NCBI RefSeq assembly: GCF_002776695.1
Contig: NZ_LFJC01000003.1
Coordinates: forward strand, 6,735,149 to 6,799,148
Reading direction: 5' to 3'
DNA: 64,000 bases
DNA from: Bradyrhizobium nitroreducens
GTDB taxonomy: Bacteria; Pseudomonadota; Alphaproteobacteria; Rhizobiales; Xanthobacteraceae
Position 1 is the stretch's first letter, and the number at the start of each line of letters is the position of its first letter. The position numbers and the translations under genes are program-made. Shown in pieces: positions 33,502 to 42,247 of the stretch. Below the pieces are notes generated by a model, which was not told the DNA's origin, searched no databases, and saw only the letters and a list, made by a program, of their open reading frames with translations.

Positions 33502-33954
33502 TTACTTGACGGTGACGTGGCCGACCATTCCGTAGTCGCGATGGTCGGGAATGAGGCACGAGAATTCGAACGTGCCGGGCTTGCTGAACGTCCAGAGAAT
33601 CTCGGCCGTCTTGTGTGGCGCGAGGCGCACGCCGTTGGGATCGTCATGCTCCATGTGCGGATGCTTCTTCATCTCCTCCGCATGCGCGAGATTCTCCTGA
33701 GGTGTGGCGAGCAGGAATTCATGGTCCTCCTTGCCGACATTGCGCAGCACGAAGCGGATCTGCTCGCCGCGCTTGACCTCGATCTTCGACGGTGAGTAGT
33801 CCATCTCGTTGAGCAGGATCTCGATCGTGCGCGCGGGCTTGTCGGGATCGCCGGGTTCGCCGGCCGAAAAATTCGCGTGAGCGTGCTTGTCGTGTGCAAA
33901 GGCCGGCGCGAGCGACAGTGCAGCCAGCGCGAGGCCGAGTTTGATGGTCTTCAT
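33502..33954 (-). CDS. Cupredoxin (plastocyanin/CopI-like periplasmic copper protein)
   Basis: 150 residues. Signal peptide (MKTIKLGLALAALSLAPAFA), then a His-rich stretch and a single cupredoxin domain. The type 1 copper ligands can be placed as His in DHEFLL, Cys in FSCLIPDH, the following His, and Met in YGMVG. The start at 33954 is favoured by GGAG at correct spacing; earlier ATGs are crowded against it. The gene lies 16 bases upstream of the CusF-like gene in the same cluster. It may bind copper or carry electrons for the neighbouring multicopper oxidase. Confidence 0.87.
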   Translation of the reverse strand: MKTIKLGLALAALSLAPAFAHDKHAHANFSAGEPGDPDKPARTIEILLNEMDYSPSKIEVKRGEQIRFVLRNVGKEDHEFLLATPQENLAHAEEMKKHPHMEHDDPNGVRLAPHKTAEILWTFSKPGTFEFSCLIPDHRDYGMVGHVTVK

Positions 33955-33986
33955 CGTCATCTCCAGTTGGTGGTTCATCGAAACGC

Positions 33987-35318
33987 TCACATCTTCATCT
34001 TGTGCATTGGCTTGCCTGGCTCCCGCACGGGTGCCGCATCGGGTGCCTCGACCTCGTAGGCGACGGTGCCTTGCGGGAATTTGTAGGGGCCGGGATCGCG
34101 ATAATCGTCACGCGCGAGGTCCTCGCGGATCTTCATCACGGTGAACATGCCGCCCATCTCGATGGGGCCGAACTGGCCGGTGCCCGTCATCATCGGCAGT
34201 GTGTTGTCGGGCGCGGGCATCTCCATGTTGCCCATCGCCATGCCGGTCGAGCCCATCGCCATCGCATCCGGCGCGAGCTTGCCGACCGCCTTGGCGAGAT
34301 CCTTGCGCGACACGCCGATCAGGTTGCGCACGTCGTGTCCCATCGCATTCATGGTGTGATGCGACTTGTGGCAATGGAACGCCCAATCGCCGGGATTGTC
34401 GGCGAGCACGTCGAACACCCTGACGGCGCCGACCGGCACGTCGGTGGTCGTCTCCGGATATTGCGCGCTCTCCGGAACCCAGCCGCCGTCGGTGCAGGTC
34501 ACCGCGAAGCTGTGGCCGTGCAGATGGATCGGATGGTTGGTCATGGTGAGATTGCCGATACGCACGCGCACCTTGTCGCCGAGCCGCACGGCCAGGGGAT
34601 CGATGCCGGGGAATACCCGGGCATTCCAGGTCCACATGTTGAAGTCGGTCATCTCGTTGACATGGGGCAGGTAGGTGCCGGGATCGACGCGGTAGGTGCT
34701 CATCACGAAGACGAAGTCGCGGTCGACCGGCCGGAAGCCGGGATCGCGCGGATGCACGACGACCATGCCCATCATGCCCATCGCCATCTGCACCATCTCG
34801 TCGGAGTGCGGGTGGTACATGAAGGTCCCGCTCTTCCTCATCTCGAACTCGTAGACGAAGGTCTTGCCGGGCTCGATGTGCGGCTGCGTCAGCCCGCCGA
34901 CGCCGTCCATGCCGCTCGGGATGATCATGCCGTGCCAGTGCACGGTGGTGTATTCGGGCAGGCGGTTGGTGACGAAGATGCGGACCTTGTCGCCTTCGAC
35001 CGCCTCGATGGTCGGGCCCGGCGACTGGCCGTTATAGCCCCACAGATTCACCTTCATGCCTTCCGCGAACTCGCGCACCACGGGCTCGGCGACGAGATGG
35101 AATTCCTTCCAGTCGCCATTCATGCGGAACGGCAGCGACCAGCCATTCAGCGTGACCACGGGGCGATAATCGGGGCCGCCTATGGGATGCAGCGGCGGCT
35201 GCATGACCACCTTGTCCATATGCGGCGCTTCAGGGATTGATGCCGCCTGCACGCGGCCACTGATGGCTGAGGCGCCCGCGAGCGCTGCGCTCCCTAAAAA
35301 TCCTCGGCGCGAAAACAT
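33987..35318 (-). CDS. Multicopper oxidase, Tat-exported
   Basis: 443 residues. A twin-arginine signal (FSRRGFLGSAALAGAS) is followed by cupredoxin domains. All trinuclear-cluster motifs are present: HWHG, HPH, HPIHLHGH and HCHKSHH, the last followed by the type 1 site Met region (MNAMGH). A Met-rich segment (AMAMGSTGMAMGNMEM) near residue 385 fits Cu(I) handling. Such enzymes oxidise toxic Cu(I) to Cu(II) in the periplasm. The start at 35318 has GGAG six bases upstream and lies 13 bases after the TolC-type gene's stop; an in-frame ATG at 35330 is possible. Confidence 0.9.
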   Translation of the reverse strand: MFSRRGFLGSAALAGASAISGRVQAASIPEAPHMDKVVMQPPLHPIGGPDYRPVVTLNGWSLPFRMNGDWKEFHLVAEPVVREFAEGMKVNLWGYNGQSPGPTIEAVEGDKVRIFVTNRLPEYTTVHWHGMIIPSGMDGVGGLTQPHIEPGKTFVYEFEMRKSGTFMYHPHSDEMVQMAMGMMGMVVVHPRDPGFRPVDRDFVFVMSTYRVDPGTYLPHVNEMTDFNMWTWNARVFPGIDPLAVRLGDKVRVRIGNLTMTNHPIHLHGHSFAVTCTDGGWVPESAQYPETTTDVPVGAVRVFDVLADNPGDWAFHCHKSHHTMNAMGHDVRNLIGVSRKDLAKAVGKLAPDAMAMGSTGMAMGNMEMPAPDNTLPMMTGTGQFGPIEMGGMFTVMKIREDLARDDYRDPGPYKFPQGTVAYEVEAPDAAPVREPGKPMHKMKM

Positions 35319-35331
35319 TGAGGTCTCCATG

Positions 35332-36756
35332 TCAGTGGCCGGCATCGGCAGGCGCTGCCGCGGCGATGGTGGTGGACGTGTCGCCCCCGGACGCAGCTGC
35401 ACCACCGCCGTTGACGGCGGTCTGCAAGTCGGACTGGGCGAGGAAGAATCTTTGCCTGGCATCGATGGCGCCGCGCAGCGACGCCAGGCGCTGCCGCGCC
35501 TCGGTCAGCAGCGCGAAGATGTCGACCTGCATGCTGGAGAAGCGCAGCTGCATCTCCTCGGTGATGATTTTTCGCAAGGGGATGATCTCGCGCTGATAAT
35601 GGCTGGCGATGTCGTAAGTGGACCGGTACGTGCGGTAGGCATCCCGGGCCTCCGAACGCACGTTGACGGCGCGCTCCGTCAGGCGGTTGAAGGCGAGATT
35701 GTAGGTCTCGGCCGCCTGCCGCACACGGACCTCGCCGCCGTCGAAGATCGGGATCTGGAACTGCACGTCAAAACCGCGTTCGCGGAACGGCGCGCCCTCG
35801 GGGTCCTGCGTGCGGCGGGAGATGCCGGCGAGGTCGAGCAGGGTCACGAACCGCGTCGCTTCGGTGAGGTTCAGCGCCTTCGCCAGCGCGTTCAGCTCCA
35901 GCCGCGCGATCTGCAGGTCGATGCGATGGGCTACGGCGTCGGCCTCGATCGAGGGTAGCGCCTGCGGGCGGCGCGGCAGCGGCGGGAGCTGGTTGGGCAG
36001 ACGGAAGTCGAGGCCGCCGTCCCACAGCCCCATCAGGCGCGCAAGCCTTTCGCGCGCGCTCGTTGCGGTCTGGCGAGCGGTCGCGAGGTCGGCGGTGGTC
36101 TCGGCGTAGAACACCTGCTCGCGGGCCTGGTCGAGCTTGTTGAGCGAGCCGGTCTCGCCGAGCTTGACCGCGAGCTGTGCGGTGGATTCCGCCGTCGCCT
36201 TCGCGTCCGTCAGCAGCGCCACCATCTCGTTGCCTGAAACGGCGCACACATAGGCGCGGCGGACTTCCGCTGCGAGCCGCAGCGTCGCCAGCGCCGCGCG
36301 CAGCTGGGCTCCGCGGAAGCGCTCGCGGGCGATGTCGGAGCGGAACGGCAGGGTGGCGAGCGCGAGGATGTCGCCGACCACCTGGCGCTCGATCTCGCTG
36401 GCGCCATTGCCCGAGAGTCGCGAGATCGAGAACACGGGATTCGGCGGCAGGCTCTGCTCGACCAGGTCGGTCTCGGCCAGCGCCAGCTCGTTATAGGCGG
36501 CTTGCAGCCCCTTGTTGTTGAGCAGTGCGATCTGCACGGCAGCGTCCACGCTGAGCGTCTTCGCCAGGAGCTGGCGCACGCGGGCGTCAACTGCGCCGGC
36601 GCCGTCGGCCGTCCGCACGAAGGCGACGTCCTTGTCGATGGTCTGGCTCGTCAGCTCGGAAACCCCGCTCATGCCGCTGTCGGGCGAGAACGCGGCGCAG
36701 CCTGAGACGCTGAGCGCGGTGAGGACGAGCAGGCCTTGCGCAAGATGGCGTGTCAT
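35332..36756 (-). CDS. TolC-family outer membrane efflux protein (lipoprotein)
   Basis: 474 residues. A lipobox SVSGC at the end of the signal peptide predicts a lipid anchor. The rest is the two-fold repeated coiled-coil pattern of outer membrane efflux proteins (for example LSVDAAVQIALLNNKGLQAAYNELALAETDLVEQ-type heptads). A polyalanine/glycine tail ends the protein. In this cluster it probably forms part of a copper export or detoxification system, though no RND pump or membrane-fusion gene is present next to it. Confidence 0.87.
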   Translation of the reverse strand: MTRHLAQGLLVLTALSVSGCAAFSPDSGMSGVSELTSQTIDKDVAFVRTADGAGAVDARVRQLLAKTLSVDAAVQIALLNNKGLQAAYNELALAETDLVEQSLPPNPVFSISRLSGNGASEIERQVVGDILALATLPFRSDIARERFRGAQLRAALATLRLAAEVRRAYVCAVSGNEMVALLTDAKATAESTAQLAVKLGETGSLNKLDQAREQVFYAETTADLATARQTATSARERLARLMGLWDGGLDFRLPNQLPPLPRRPQALPSIEADAVAHRIDLQIARLELNALAKALNLTEATRFVTLLDLAGISRRTQDPEGAPFRERGFDVQFQIPIFDGGEVRVRQAAETYNLAFNRLTERAVNVRSEARDAYRTYRSTYDIASHYQREIIPLRKIITEEMQLRFSSMQVDIFALLTEARQRLASLRGAIDARQRFFLAQSDLQTAVNGGGAAASGGDTSTTIAAAAPADAGH

Positions 36757-36765
36757 GGCGCGCTC

Positions 36766-37050
36766 CTACCGGTCCTGCTTCGACGGCGGCGTCACCGCGT
36801 CGTTGCGGCCCCGCCATGGTGCCGGCGTCGCGGGCCGCAGGCTGGTGTAGGGCGCGATGGTCGACCGGTAGCCGACTGGTGCGACCTTCGCCGAGGGATC
36901 GGCGGGATCGGCCGCCGCGACTTGCGTGGTGGCCGGCACGCAGCCGGACAGCGCGAGTGCAAGTGCGCCCAGCAGCGACCAATAGAATGGACAGTGTCGT
37001 CCGCGCACCGCGGATGCGGCGGCGAACTTCGCCCCGGAAAGCGTCAGCAT
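36766..37050 (-). CDS. Small lipoprotein of the copper cluster
   Basis: 94 residues. A hydrophobic signal (SLLGALALALSGC) with a lipobox Cys near residue 37 is followed by a short proline/alanine-rich tail without a recognised domain. It lies 9 bases upstream of the TolC-type gene, so it is co-transcribed. Function not recognised. Confidence 0.65.
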   Translation of the reverse strand: MLTLSGAKFAAASAVRGRHCPFYWSLLGALALALSGCVPATTQVAAADPADPSAKVAPVGYRSTIAPYTSLRPATPAPWRGRNDAVTPPSKQDR

Positions 37051-37123
37051 GATTCATCCCTGATCTCAAGACCACAGGTTCGCGCGCGCAGAAGCGCGCA
37101 CGGCCCGAAAGCGTTACGTCAGA

Positions 37124-37552
37124 TCAGGCGATGGGAGGGCGGTAGTGCCGGGGCGGTGCCGCGCTGTGCAGGCTGGCCACGAGCTCGGGCGCGCAGGTGG
37201 AGGTCGGCTGGACCGGCGTCGCGACCACAGGCAGATCGGCGGGCAACGCGCTCACGCACATCATTGCACAGCACGGGCCCACGGTTCCCTTGCCGCCATG
37301 ATGATGCGGTGCGGGTGCGTCCTGTGCCGCGGTCTGGTGATGCGCATGCGGTCCGGCGTGATCATGCGAGGTCCCGCCATGACCGGCTGACATCTGGTGA
37401 TGCGCCGGGACGAGGAGGGCTTCGTCGAGGCACGGTGCGGGACCGCTGCCCAAGGCGAGACTTGCCGCCGGCGCGAGCACGCAAAACAGATAGGCGAGGG
37501 CAACGAGGCGCCCCACCCTGATCCGCATCGATCGCGTCAATCGCAGCAACAT
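37124..37552 (-). CDS. His-rich exported protein, first gene of the copper cluster
   Basis: About 142 residues with a signal peptide (VALAYLFCVLAPAASLALG) and a long His-rich middle (HHQMSAGHGG, HAHHQTA, HHHGG) plus a CCAMMC cluster near residue 105. These are typical metal-binding features, and copper is likely from context. The start could also be the ATG at 37528. It reads away from the MFS gene at 37704 and probably opens the six-gene unit down to 33183. Confidence 0.7.
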   Translation of the reverse strand: MLLRLTRSMRIRVGRLVALAYLFCVLAPAASLALGSGPAPCLDEALLVPAHHQMSAGHGGTSHDHAGPHAHHQTAAQDAPAPHHHGGKGTVGPCCAMMCVSALPADLPVVATPVQPTSTCAPELVASLHSAAPPRHYRPPIA

Positions 37553-37703
37553 TTCCGCCAATAGGCCCCTCGCGCGGCAATGTTGCACACGCTGATTGCA
37601 AACTAATGGCAAAAGACGCATTCGCCAAGAATTTATTACCGCAGTGCACCGCGCATGCCCAACATCGCGCCACGATGCTTGACCCTTTGGCGATCTGAGG
37701 GCC

Positions 37704-38969
37704 ATGGTCCGGCCCGTGCACGCGCCGAAGCATCCAGGACAAACACCCGCTTCCTTCACCCCTGACTCCCGTCAGGCCTGGGTGCGCCTGGTGCTTGCGC
37801 TTGTGATCGGCTCGATCGGCGCCGTCGGCATGTGGGCGGTCGTGGTCGTGCTTCCCGTCGTTCAGACCGAATTCGGTGCCACGCGCGGCGCGGTGTCGCT
37901 GGCCTTCACGATGATGATGTTCGGCTTCGGGCTGGGCGGCGTGATCGCCGGCAAGATCACCGACCGGTTCGGCATCGTGCTGGCGATGGCGATCAGCATC
38001 GCCTTCCTCGGCGTCGCCAATGTGCTCGCGGGGCTATCGACCCAGCTCTGGCAGTTCGTGGCGGCCTACTTCCTGATCGGCCTCGGGACGTCGGCGACCT
38101 TCGCGCCGCTGATGGCGGAAGCCTCGCACTGGTTCGAGCGCTATCGGGGCCTTGCCGTGACCATCGTCGCCAGCGGCAATTATGTCGCCGGCACGATCTG
38201 GCCGCCGATCGTGAGCTGGGGCACCGAGACGATCGGCTGGCGCTACGCCCATATCGGCATCGGCCTCGTCTGCGCGAGCACGATGGCGCTTCTGGTCCTC
38301 GTGCTGCGCGCGCAAATGGGCGACGACCATGTTCGCGATCATGCCAATGCGCCGCCGCCGCGGGTCGATCTCAAGCTCTCGACCAACACGCTGACGGTGC
38401 TGCTCTCGATCGCGGCCATCGCCTGCTGCGTCGCCATGGCGATGCCGCAGGTGCATATCGTCGCCTATTGCGGCGATCTCGGCTATGGCGTGGCGCGCGG
38501 CGCCGAGATGCTGTCGCTGATGATGGCATGCGGCATCGTCAGCCGGATCGGATCGGGCTATCTCGCCGACAAGATCGGCGGCATCCGCACGCTGCTGGTG
38601 GGGTCGCTGGCGCAGGGCTTTGCGCTGGTGTTCTATCTGTTCTTCGACAGCCTCACCTCGCTTTACCTGATCTCCGCGATGTTCGGCCTGTTCCAGGGTG
38701 GCATCGTGCCGAGCTATGCCATCATCGTGCGTGAGGCGATGCCGGCGAGCGAGGCTGCAACCCGCGTCGGCATCGTGATCTTCGCCTCCGTGTTCGGCAT
38801 GTCGTTCGGCGGCTGGGTGTCGGGCGTCATCTTCGATGCCACCGGCTCATACGCCGCGGCGTTCGCGAACGGTGTGGCCTGGAACGCGCTCAACATCAGC
38901 ATCGTCGTGCTGCTGTTGATCCGCTCGCGGATGAGCTCGGTCAAGACCGGACCGGGCTTTGCGACCTAG
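37704..38969 (+). CDS. MFS transporter
   Basis: 421 residues with about 12 membrane helices and the MFS loop motif GKITDRFGIV between helices 2 and 3. The pattern resembles monocarboxylate/oxalate-type MFS proteins. No neighbour fixes its substrate; it is convergent with the cupin gene 6 bases away. The GTG/ATG choice within the first 30 codons is uncertain because the N-terminal tail is hydrophilic and poorly conserved-looking. Confidence 0.85.
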   Translation: MVRPVHAPKHPGQTPASFTPDSRQAWVRLVLALVIGSIGAVGMWAVVVVLPVVQTEFGATRGAVSLAFTMMMFGFGLGGVIAGKITDRFGIVLAMAISIAFLGVANVLAGLSTQLWQFVAAYFLIGLGTSATFAPLMAEASHWFERYRGLAVTIVASGNYVAGTIWPPIVSWGTETIGWRYAHIGIGLVCASTMALLVLVLRAQMGDDHVRDHANAPPPRVDLKLSTNTLTVLLSIAAIACCVAMAMPQVHIVAYCGDLGYGVARGAEMLSLMMACGIVSRIGSGYLADKIGGIRTLLVGSLAQGFALVFYLFFDSLTSLYLISAMFGLFQGGIVPSYAIIVREAMPASEAATRVGIVIFASVFGMSFGGWVSGVIFDATGSYAAAFANGVAWNALNISIVVLLLIRSRMSSVKTGPGFAT

Positions 38970-38975
38970 CGCTCC

Positions 38976-39392
38976 CTAATGCGAGAGCGGGTCGAGGAAA
39001 GGCGTATCGACCGCGCTGACGTAGAAGATGACGACCCTGGTCTCTCCGTCGGTGCGGTTGTAGCCGGTCATGGCCACGCCCGGCGGTTCGACCAACGCCT
39101 CGCCTGCCTTGACCGTGAGGGGCGCCTTGCCGGCCAGCTCCAGCGTGAAGGCGCCTTCGAGGACGTATACGGTCACAGGGAAACGATGGGTGTGATAGAC
39201 GGTCTTGTCGCCCGGTTTGAATGACGCAGTCATGACCCGCACCGACTGCTTGTCATCCTTCGGCAGGCCCTCAACCACTTGCTGCAACACCAGATTCGGT
39301 TTGGCGATGCCATGCGCGTCGTGGCTCTGAGCGATGGCTGCGGCAGTCCAGCCCAGTGCGATTGCGGTGCCGAGGGCGAGGTGAGGGCGCAT
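38976..39392 (-). CDS. Secreted cupin-domain protein
   Basis: 138 residues. Signal peptide (ALGTAIALGWTAAAIAQS) then one cupin barrel with the metal-site pattern HTHRFPVTVYVLEG and a later GEALVEPPG block. Periplasmic cupins of this kind may bind small molecules or act as enzymes; the role is unknown. It is divergent from the LysR regulator gene 107 bases away, which makes it a likely target of that regulator. Confidence 0.8.
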   Translation of the reverse strand: MRPHLALGTAIALGWTAAAIAQSHDAHGIAKPNLVLQQVVEGLPKDDKQSVRVMTASFKPGDKTVYHTHRFPVTVYVLEGAFTLELAGKAPLTVKAGEALVEPPGVAMTGYNRTDGETRVVIFYVSAVDTPFLDPLSH

Positions 39393-39499
39393 CTTCCGGT
39401 CTCCAATGCAAATCGGATGGGCGTCAGCCTAGGAGCGGTCGTTTCGGCCCGGGAGCCGCAACATTGCGGGTGGCGGCCGCAGAAGTGCATAATCCCGTC

Positions 39500-40387
39500 A
39501 TGTTCGACTGGAATGACCTCAAATACTTCCTCGCGGTCGCCCGTCACGGCAGCACAATTGCCGCCGGCAAGGCGCTCGGTCTCAGCCAGTCGACCGTGCA
39601 TCGCCGCCTCGACGAGCTCGAAAGGCGGCTTGGCCGCATGCTGGTCACGCGTCAGCAGAGCGGTTATCGCCTGACTGAGTTCGGCCATGCGCTGCTGCCC
39701 TATGCCGAGCGCGTCGAGGCCACCATCGTCGACTTCACGCGGCGGGCCGGCGATGTTGAGCAGGACATGAAGGGTGCGATCCGCGTCACCTGTCCGGAGC
39801 CGATCGTCGCCCGGTTGATTCAATCCGGTTTGATCGACAGTTTTCACGCCCAGCATCCTTCGCTCCGCGTCGAGTTCGTGATGAGCGATCGCTATCTCGA
39901 CCTCTCCAAGGGCGAGGTCGACGTCGCCTTCCGCTCAGGCGACACCGACGATGAACTGGTCGGGCGCAAGATCGCGGAATCGGTCTGGGCCGTGTACGCC
40001 AGCGGCGACTATGTCGAACGACACGGCAAGCCTGATCGCGTCGAGGATCTCGGTCGGCATCTGCTGGTGGGCCTCGACGATTCGCTGGCCAATCACCGTG
40101 CCGTCAAATGGCTCAAGGAGGTCGCGCCGGACGCCAGGATGGCCGCGCGCATCAACAGCGTGCTCGGACTCGTCTCCGCGATCAAGTCGGGTGTCGGAAT
40201 CGGGCCCCTTCCGATCGCGCTCGGCGACGCCGAGCCCGACCTCGTGCGCGTGCTTGCTCTCCCGGAATTGACGCGGAGCTGGCGCATCCTGACGCATCCC
40301 GATCTCAGGCGCGTGCCGCGGATCGCCGCGTTCTTCGACTTCATCGTGCTCCAGCGCGAGGCGCTGAAGCCCATCCTGACGGGATGA
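39500..40387 (+). CDS. LysR-family transcriptional regulator
   Basis: 295 residues. N-terminal winged helix-turn-helix (MFDWNDLKYFLAVARHGSTIAAGKALGLSQSTVHRRL region, residues 1-60) and a periplasmic-binding-protein-like effector domain (about 90-290). LysR proteins usually control a divergent neighbour, here the cupin gene. The ATG at 39500 starts at the normal family N-terminus. It ends 3 bases before the convergent DUF4864 gene. Confidence 0.9.
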   Translation: MFDWNDLKYFLAVARHGSTIAAGKALGLSQSTVHRRLDELERRLGRMLVTRQQSGYRLTEFGHALLPYAERVEATIVDFTRRAGDVEQDMKGAIRVTCPEPIVARLIQSGLIDSFHAQHPSLRVEFVMSDRYLDLSKGEVDVAFRSGDTDDELVGRKIAESVWAVYASGDYVERHGKPDRVEDLGRHLLVGLDDSLANHRAVKWLKEVAPDARMAARINSVLGLVSAIKSGVGIGPLPIALGDAEPDLVRVLALPELTRSWRILTHPDLRRVPRIAAFFDFIVLQREALKPILTG

Positions 40388-40390
40388 TTC

Positions 40391-40798
40391 CTAAACCGCC
40401 TGTCCTGCCTTCAGCAGCGAGCAGCCCGTGATCTTGTAGCTGCCGTCCGCCTGCTGCTCGAGCGTGTACAGCGCTATCCACGCTTCGCCGTTGGCGTCGA
40501 TGATGTGGACGCGCTGCGCGATCCAGCCGCCTTCAACCTTGCTCTCGCCGAACTCGAAGCTCCTGTGGCGATAAACCGGCGCGTAACCGCTCTGCACCAT
40601 CGACATGAAGGCACCGGGCGCGGGGAAGATCTCCCTGATTGCCGGGGCGGCGTGGGAATAGGCCGTGGCCGCATCGTCACGCGCAAAAGCCTGCTCCTGG
40701 GCGCGGATGACGTCCTGGGCCGCGGCGACATCGTCGGCGAGGGCTGCGGTCGAGCCGAAGACGAGGCTGATGGCGACGAGCAAGGCGGCGATGCGCAT
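40391..40798 (-). CDS. DUF4864-type exported protein
   Basis: 135 residues. Signal peptide (MRIAALLVAISLVFGSTAALA) and a small NTF2-like-looking domain (VIRAQEQAFARDDAATAYSHAAP, then FMSMVQSGYAPVYRHRSFEFGE), which matches what I know as DUF4864. The family has no assigned function. It is a single gene between convergent lysR and the co-directional tetR gene. Confidence 0.75.
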   Translation of the reverse strand: MRIAALLVAISLVFGSTAALADDVAAAQDVIRAQEQAFARDDAATAYSHAAPAIREIFPAPGAFMSMVQSGYAPVYRHRSFEFGESKVEGGWIAQRVHIIDANGEAWIALYTLEQQADGSYKITGCSLLKAGQAV

Positions 40799-40863
40799 GA
40801 CAGGCTCCGCGTTGAAATCCCGGCGATGCTGATCCTAGCATGACCTCAAGGTAATACGGGCGC

Positions 40864-41499
40864 CTATCGCTTCCGTTTCACCGCGGGTTTCGCCGGCTTG
40901 GCGCGCGCCCTGGCCTTGCCGGCCGGCTGCAGGCGCAAGCCATCGACGAACACGTCGAGCAGGCGCAGCACCGAGGATTGCCACCCCGGCTGGTCGTGCA
41001 TGTAGCACATGCCGAAAAACGCCCGCAGCAGGTCCTCCGGGCTGATATCGGCGCGCATCTGGCCAGCCGCGACCGCGCGCCCGTGCAGCGAACCGATCGC
41101 CTTTGTCAGGCGGTCCATCGAGAAAGCGGCAAGTTCCGACGAGCTCTGATACGCCAGCGCCAGCGCGGCCAGCATGCCTTTTTTTGTGGCGACGAATTCG
41201 ACGGCGGACTGCAGCCAGCGCCGCAGCGCCTCGACCGGATCCTTGGCGCCTCGCAGGTGCTCGGCCAACTCACTGAGCTGCTCGACTTCGCGCCGGTACA
41301 CCGCCTCGAACAGATCCTCGCGGGTGGGGAAGTGCCGATAGAGCGTGCCGATGCCGACGCCGGCACGTTTTGCCACCGCCTCGAGACTCGCTTCAGGTCC
41401 GCCCGCGTTGAACACGGCCTTCGCCGCTTCGAGCACGCGCTCGCGATTGCGCACGGCGTCGGCGCGGGGCTTGCGGGTGTGGTCGGCGTGGTCGTCCAT
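40864..41499 (-). CDS. TetR-family transcriptional regulator
   Basis: 211 residues. N-terminal helix-turn-helix (RVLEAAKAVFNAGGPEASLEAVAKRAGVGIGTLYRHF) of TetR type followed by an all-helical ligand domain and a basic Lys/Arg/Ala-rich tail. A TTG codon three codons upstream could also serve. It is divergent from the paoABC-like genes 250 bases away, so control of that operon is likely. No convincing operator palindrome was found between them. Confidence 0.88.
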   Translation of the reverse strand: MDDHADHTRKPRADAVRNRERVLEAAKAVFNAGGPEASLEAVAKRAGVGIGTLYRHFPTREDLFEAVYRREVEQLSELAEHLRGAKDPVEALRRWLQSAVEFVATKKGMLAALALAYQSSSELAAFSMDRLTKAIGSLHGRAVAAGQMRADISPEDLLRAFFGMCYMHDQPGWQSSVLRLLDVFVDGLRLQPAGKARARAKPAKPAVKRKR

Positions 41500-41749
41500 A
41501 TCAGGCAATGTAGATCACGAATTGGTTAGATTGAACCCTTGTCGAACCTTAACCGGCTGCATCGCGTTGGTAGCGCAGCGTCTTTTGACGAATTCCAAAT
41601 ATTTTCGGACGACCCTTGTTAAGCGGAGGGTGCCTCCGTATCTTCGCTCATGTGCCTTCCGCATTGTGTGCGGACGGCGCGGATCGACGGCGGCCACGGC
41701 GGTGGCGCGCTGCGCGATGACTCATGTCCATATCTGATCGGAGCCTTGT

Positions 41750-42247
41750 ATGAACCACTCCATCAGCCTCACCGTGAACGGTGCGCGGCGCGACTTCGTC
41801 CTCGACGATCCGCGCGTCACGCTGCTCGATCTCCTGCGTGAGCGCCTCCATCTCACCGGGACCAAGAAGGGGTGCGACCGCGGCCAGTGCGGCGCCTGCA
41901 CCATCCTGGTCGACGGCAAGCGGATCAACTCCTGTCTCGCGCTCGCCATCAGCCATGACGGCGCCGACATCCTCACCATCGAAGGCGTCGCGCGCGGCGA
42001 CCAGCTGCACCCGGTGCAGGCCGCCTTCATCGCCCATGACGGCTTTCAATGCGGCTTCTGCACGCCCGGCCAGATCATGAGCGCGATCGGCATGATGCAG
42101 GAGGCGCAGGCCGGCAACGACCCCGAGCGCATCCGCGAGTGCATGAGCGGCAACCTGTGCCGCTGCGGCGCCTATGCCGGAATCGTCGATGCCGTGCTCG
42201 AAGCGCAAGGGCAGATGGACGAATCCAATCAGAGGCGTTCGGCATGA
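41750..42247 (+). CDS. paoA: Aldehyde dehydrogenase (PaoABC-type), [2Fe-2S] subunit
   Basis: 165 residues. The plant-type ferredoxin domain holds CDRGQCGACTILVDG, and the second, helical [2Fe-2S] domain holds CGFCTPGQ and CMSGNLCRCGAY, so all eight cysteines are present. It relays electrons from the molybdenum site to FAD. Unlike E. coli PaoA, there is no N-terminal Tat signal, so the complex should stay in the cytoplasm. Its stop overlaps the next start by 4 bases (ATGA). Confidence 0.87.
   Translation: MNHSISLTVNGARRDFVLDDPRVTLLDLLRERLHLTGTKKGCDRGQCGACTILVDGKRINSCLALAISHDGADILTIEGVARGDQLHPVQAAFIAHDGFQCGFCTPGQIMSAIGMMQEAQAGNDPERIRECMSGNLCRCGAYAGIVDAVLEAQGQMDESNQRRSA

Noticed and set aside
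41509..41749. TetR operator between tetR and paoA
   Set aside because: Only weak GGTTA/TAACC half-sites were found; no convincing palindrome of 12 bp or more.
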